Shown here: positions 5,310 to 8,356 of the stretch, piece after piece
Layout of the letters: each line of letters starts with the position of its first letter
Position numbering within the stretch: position 1 is the first letter of the stretch
Notes under the pieces: generated by a model
What the model saw: only the letters and a program-made list of their open reading frames with translations
The model's database searches: none
Told to the model about the DNA's origin: nothing
Made by a program: the position numbers and the translations under genes
NCBI GenBank assembly: GCA_016209865.1
Contig: JACQVL010000014.1
Coordinates: forward strand, 1-8,356
DNA length: 8,356 bases
Direction of reading: 5' to 3'
Origin: Candidatus Latescibacterota bacterium
GTDB lineage: Bacteria > JAAXHH01 > JACQVL01

Positions 5310-7535
5310 ATGGCACAGGATACGGACATCATCCGGGCCGCGGACGCTGGGATCAACGCGTACCTGGATGACCAATACCGGAGCGGGAAGGTCGACCGCG
5401 GCCTCTTCGAGAAGGCCAAACAAAACGTCATCCGGAACCTGACCGCCTGGCTCCAGGACGACCGGATCGATGCGCTCTCCCCCAACCTGAAACGCGGGAT
5501 TCATGAGGCGATTCAGGCACAGCGGTGGGCCGTCCTGACCGAGGTGTTTGTCGATGAGATCGCGTTCGGCACGGGGGGGATTCGGGGCAAGGCGGCGATG
5601 ACCGACCCGGAGCTGAAGCGGCTGAAAGATGAGGGCATCGATGCCCCCATCCTGAAGGGCCCGAATACTCTCAACAACGTCGTCCTGCTGCTGAAATCGG
5701 CGGGCGTGGCAAAGTACGCGGCGGAACACAGGCTGACAAGCATCGTCATCGGGTATGACAGCCGGGTCCAGGGCCAGACGTTCGCCCACCTGATCGCCCG
5801 GCTGTTCCTGGCCAACGGCCTCAAGGTCTTCCTCTTCGACGAAGCCTGTCCTTACCCTGAAGTCACGTTCGCCATCCCGTACTTGAAGGCGGACCTTGGG
5901 ATTCTCATCTCCGCCAGCCACAACGACCGGCGGTACAACGGGTACAAGCTCTCCGCCGGAACCGGCTCGCAGTTCGAGCCCGCGGAGCGGAAGACGATCT
6001 ACAACGAGTACATCCGGAAGATGACGACGGCGGACATCCGTCTGATCGACCTGGCGGACGCGCCGCAGGACCCGGCTCATCAGGATGACCCGTTTCACCC
6101 CGACAACCGGCTGGTGTTCTTAGGGGGAGAGGGTCGATTGTCCGGAGTCGAGTACTTTGGCCGTCCCCTGCTCAACATCCATCAGCCGCATCTCGACCAT
6201 GTCAAACGCTTCATCATCGACCGGCCGATGCTGGAGGCCTGGGCGGGGAAGGTGGCGGTAGGGTATTGCGCGTTCCATGGGGCGGGTCGGAAGGCGGTGC
6301 CCCGGCTGCTGCATGACTTCGGGTTCCGGGATGTCAGCATCGTCACCGAGTACGGACTGAACGAACTGGACGGGCTGTTCCCCGCGTTCCAGGACGACCC
6401 GGAGCAGCAGCCCGACCCGGGCGACCCGGTCGCCGCCGACATCGCCGTCAATGCCTTCAAGAAGCAGTATGGCGACGAACAGTTTGACCGCTTAGACGTC
6501 CTCATCGGCACCGACCCGGACGCGGATCGGGCCGGCCTCGTCATCAAGGTACCGCCCGAGCAACAGCGAGCGTATGATGGGAAGTCCTACGTGCTCCTCA
6601 GCGCCGACGACGCCTGGACCCTCTTGCTCTGGTACCGGTTCCACCGGGAGGCGGAGGCGCATAGCGGCATCCTGCCCGATGCGGACAAACGCTTCATCGT
6701 CCTCTCCCACATCACGACGGATGGGATCGTCCGGCTGGCGCAGAAGTACGGAGTGGGGGTGGTGAAGACCTGGGTCGGGTTTGCGATGATCGCCAACGCC
6801 GTCCAGAAAGTGTGGGCGGGGATCGAACTCTCCGAGACGGGGCATCATGACCTGATCTACAAGACCCTCGATATGCGTGGCAGATCGCGCAGCGTCAACG
6901 TCGGTGGGCTGGAGCAGAGCAACGGGTTCAGCCTGTTGGGCGGGCCGCCCCCCTCGCGGCACGCGATGGGCACGGGCGGACACGTCCGGGACAAGGACGG
7001 GACGTTCGCGGCCATCTTGCTGGCTGAAGTCGTCGCGTACGCCAGATCGCAGGGGAAGACGTTGATCGACCTGCTCGACGAACACGTCTACCTCGACCCG
7101 GACATCGGGTACTTCCTGACGTACTACGAACCCGCGCCAAAGTGGGGCGAGTACAAGGGCCTGGAAGGGTGGACGGCCAAGATCAACATCCTGAAAGCGT
7201 GCGTTGACTTGGGCAAGCGGGTTCAGGCTGGAGAGCGGTTATCGTTCGGCGGGGTCGCGGTGCAGTCCTCGGAAATCTATGTCGCCGGCAAGTACGCCGA
7301 TGCCCATCAGTGGCCGGACTTCCCGGATGAAGGGATTCGGTTCTACTTCGATCAGGCGGGGTGGAACTCCATGACCGTCCGGCCGTCTGGGACGTCCCAA
7401 TGCCTCCGGTTCCATGTCCAACTCAAGGCGGAGGGCGTGACGCGTGAGAACCTGGTTGAGAAGAAGATCGAGACCAACCGGCTGGCCAGGACGATCATCG
7501 CGGACATCCGCGAGCGCGTCAGAGCGGGGGATTAG
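5310..7535 (+). CDS. Phosphohexomutase (phosphoglucomutase/phosphomannomutase family), long form
   Basis: This 741-residue protein belongs to the alpha-D-phosphohexomutases, which move a phosphate between the 1 and 6 positions of a hexose through a phosphoserine. All four family loops are visible: FGTGGIRG (86-93), the phosphoserine loop ISASHN (200-205; S203), the metal loop DPDADR (402-407; D402, D404, D406), the sugar-binding EQSNG (535-539; E535 and S537 conserved) and the phosphate-binding RPSGT (691-695). The start is ATG 5310, with GAGG (5301-5304) 5 nt upstream; the frame is open further upstream to 5142, but that part overlaps rpmA in another frame. It is much longer than the usual 450-580 residues. 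Extra sequence lies between about 235 and 300, before the second domain, and between the metal and sugar loops. Glucose versus mannose preference cannot be told. It probably supplies sugar phosphates for envelope polymers or storage. Confidence 0.93.
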   Translation: MAQDTDIIRAADAGINAYLDDQYRSGKVDRGLFEKAKQNVIRNLTAWLQDDRIDALSPNLKRGIHEAIQAQRWAVLTEVFVDEIAFGTGGIRGKAAMTDPELKRLKDEGIDAPILKGPNTLNNVVLLLKSAGVAKYAAEHRLTSIVIGYDSRVQGQTFAHLIARLFLANGLKVFLFDEACPYPEVTFAIPYLKADLGILISASHNDRRYNGYKLSAGTGSQFEPAERKTIYNEYIRKMTTADIRLIDLADAPQDPAHQDDPFHPDNRLVFLGGEGRLSGVEYFGRPLLNIHQPHLDHVKRFIIDRPMLEAWAGKVAVGYCAFHGAGRKAVPRLLHDFGFRDVSIVTEYGLNELDGLFPAFQDDPEQQPDPGDPVAADIAVNAFKKQYGDEQFDRLDVLIGTDPDADRAGLVIKVPPEQQRAYDGKSYVLLSADDAWTLLLWYRFHREAEAHSGILPDADKRFIVLSHITTDGIVRLAQKYGVGVVKTWVGFAMIANAVQKVWAGIELSETGHHDLIYKTLDMRGRSRSVNVGGLEQSNGFSLLGGPPPSRHAMGTGGHVRDKDGTFAAILLAEVVAYARSQGKTLIDLLDEHVYLDPDIGYFLTYYEPAPKWGEYKGLEGWTAKINILKACVDLGKRVQAGERLSFGGVAVQSSEIYVAGKYADAHQWPDFPDEGIRFYFDQAGWNSMTVRPSGTSQCLRFHVQLKAEGVTRENLVEKKIETNRLARTIIADIRERVRAGD

Positions 7536-7558
7536 CGGCAAGGGACGCAAAAGGATAC

Positions 7559-7637
7559 AGAATGGGAGAGAGGGCGAATGGGAGCAACATCTTGAGGCTT
7601 TTGCTCCCACTCACCCACTCACCCGTTCTCCCATTCT
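7559..7637. terminator. Imperfect hairpin between convergent genes, likely bidirectional terminator
   Basis: An outer stem pairs 7559-7569 with 7627-7637 (11 perfect pairs). An inner stem pairs 7579-7587 with 7601-7609 (9 perfect pairs) around a 13-nt loop. The middle is an unequal internal loop (9 versus 17 nt) that can pair in part. It lies between the ends of two convergent genes, 24 nt from each. There is no strong T-run after either arm (only a TTTT in the minus-strand direction), so intrinsic termination would be weak or factor-assisted. Confidence 0.5.
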
Positions 7638-7641
7638 TCCC
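7564..7641. repeat. Inverted octamer arrays (GGGnGnnn units)
   Basis: On the plus strand, three octamers begin with GGG (7564-7571, 7572-7579, 7580-7587). On the minus strand, five units begin with GGG: four octamers covering 7601-7632, two of which are identical GGGTGAGT (7609-7616 and 7617-7624), and one 9-mer (7633-7641). The innermost unit of both arrays is GGGAGCAA, facing each other across the loop. The middle plus-strand unit GGGCGAAT differs by one base from the GGGCGAAA unit between rplU and rpmA. The minus-strand GGG tracts, spaced by 5-6 nt, also match a G-quadruplex pattern. Confidence 0.7.
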
Positions 7642-7661
7642 TTTGTACTTGATGGTATCGG

Positions 7662-8356
7662 TCAGTACACGAAAAACTCGCTCAGGCGGTCCTCGATCTT
7701 GGCCTGGCTTTTGATGTTCTCGTACCAGTCGGTGTAGAGCTGCGTCTGCTTCTGCTGGAGGAGTTGCTGGCGGAGGGTCCCTTTCTCGCTGGCGAATTTC
7801 GTTTCATCGATCGGCTGCCGCTCGACCATCTGGATGAGGTAGTACCCCCGTTCCCCCTCGACCAGTCCGCTGAGCTGTCCCGGCTTCGTCAAACGGAACG
7901 TCGCGCCGGGGAACGCCGGGTCCTGGCCGATGCCGGGGATAAAGCCTTGGCGTGCGAACGGCCCGGCCGTTTTCACGAGCGCGGTATCCGCGCTGGCCAG
8001 ATGGTCGAAGGTCTTGCCGGACAGCCTGGCCATAAACGCTTCAGCCTGCTTCTTCGCTCGTTCTTTCCGCTTATTCGCCGTCAGGGTCGTCTTGATCTGT
8101 TCCTTCACTTCACTGAGCGCCTGAATCCCCTCCGGTTTGCGGCCAGCCACGCGCAGGAGGTAGAAGCCGGATTCATTCTCCAGGATTTCGCTCAACCCTC
8201 CTTCTTTTTCTCGGAAGGCAAACCCTGTTGCCCCCGGCAGATACCCGATCCTGGGGATATACCCGTCGTCCCGCTTCTGGAAGAAGTCGGTCTCCAGCAC
8301 CTCGACCTTCTGTGCACGCGCCGCCGGACGGAGGCCGGTGGTCTTCGCGGCGTCAA
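7662..8356 (-). CDS. PpiD/SurA-like peptidyl-prolyl isomerase (C-terminal part, cut by window edge)
   Basis: The last 230 codons of a minus-strand gene are visible, ending with TGA at 7664-7662. The frame remains open to the right edge, so the start lies outside; the GTG at 8300 is internal. The visible part holds two parvulin-like half-repeats: about 24-74, with the SGFYLLRV core, and about 135-180, with the RGYYLIQM core. Between them is a charged helical linker rich in Lys, Arg and Glu (about 80-110). It closes with a long helix leading to YTDWYENIKSQAKIEDRL. This double arrangement is characteristic of PpiD-like proteins, which are anchored in the inner membrane and help fold proteins in the periplasm; the N-terminal anchor and main isomerase domain are not seen. 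SurA or a PrsA-like relative are alternatives. The gene faces the phosphohexomutase across the hairpin spacer. Confidence 0.85.
   Translation of the reverse strand, partial: DAAKTTGLRPAARAQKVEVLETDFFQKRDDGYIPRIGYLPGATGFAFREKEGGLSEILENESGFYLLRVAGRKPEGIQALSEVKEQIKTTLTANKRKERAKKQAEAFMARLSGKTFDHLASADTALVKTAGPFARQGFIPGIGQDPAFPGATFRLTKPGQLSGLVEGERGYYLIQMVERQPIDETKFASEKGTLRQQLLQQKQTQLYTDWYENIKSQAKIEDRLSEFFVY

Noticed and set aside
3691-5316. A 541-codon open frame on the minus strand across rng, rplU and rpmA
   Set aside because: It lies antisense to three certain, highly conserved genes and crosses their spacers. Its residues are Arg/Pro/His/Leu-rich, as expected from a GC-rich shadow frame, with no recognisable domain.
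1-8356. CRISPR array, insertion sequence, tRNA, rRNA or defence system
   Set aside because: No spaced direct repeats of CRISPR size, transposase motifs, tRNA-like cloverleaf or rRNA sequence were seen; all long frames are explained by ordinary genes.

Overview
The window is a GC-rich bacterial chromosome segment that is densely packed with ordinary genes. The organism is Gram-negative or at least didermic. It carries an ADP-heptose-type (GT9) lipopolysaccharide glycosyltransferase, a dipeptidase with an export signal, and the C-terminal part of a PpiD/SurA-like periplasmic folding factor. RNase G beside rplU and rpmA, an L27 without the cleaved Firmicutes N-terminal extension, and strongly GC-biased third codon positions would suit an uncultured lineage such as NC10, Nitrospirota, Rokubacteria or a deltaproteobacterial group. 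I cannot name the organism from sequence alone.

Layout from left to right. Positions 1-421 (minus strand) hold the first 140 codons of an alpha/beta-hydrolase resembling acetylxylan esterases, cut by the window edge. A divergent, AT-rich spacer (422-632) contains a stop-rich heptamer repeat and a possible operator dyad. Then come, all on the plus strand, an exported M19 membrane dipeptidase (633-1931) and a GT9 heptosyltransferase-like protein (1975-3042). A near-consensus sigma-70 promoter (3039-3067) overlaps the GT9 stop codon. It should drive the next block: RNase G (3130-4674), ribosomal protein L21 (4690-5016), ribosomal protein L27 (5048-5302) and an unusually long 741-residue phosphohexomutase (5310-7535). 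The last four genes are spaced by 7 to 87 nt and read like an operon. A short convergent spacer (7536-7661) holds an inverted octamer repeat that can fold as a terminator-like hairpin. Beyond it, on the minus strand, is the C-terminal part of a PpiD-like peptidyl-prolyl isomerase (7662-8356), cut by the right edge.

Functionally the segment mixes RNA processing and ribosome production (rng, rplU, rpmA), sugar-phosphate supply for envelope polymers (phosphohexomutase), envelope building (GT9) and periplasmic work (dipeptidase, PpiD-like chaperone). I saw no mobile element, CRISPR array, tRNA or rRNA, and no evidence of a new multi-gene system. The most unusual non-coding signal is a family of 7-8 bp tandem repeats occupying several gene spacers. 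It includes a four-unit octamer array that fills the whole rplU-rpmA gap, and a related inverted array, with G-quadruplex potential, between the convergent genes.
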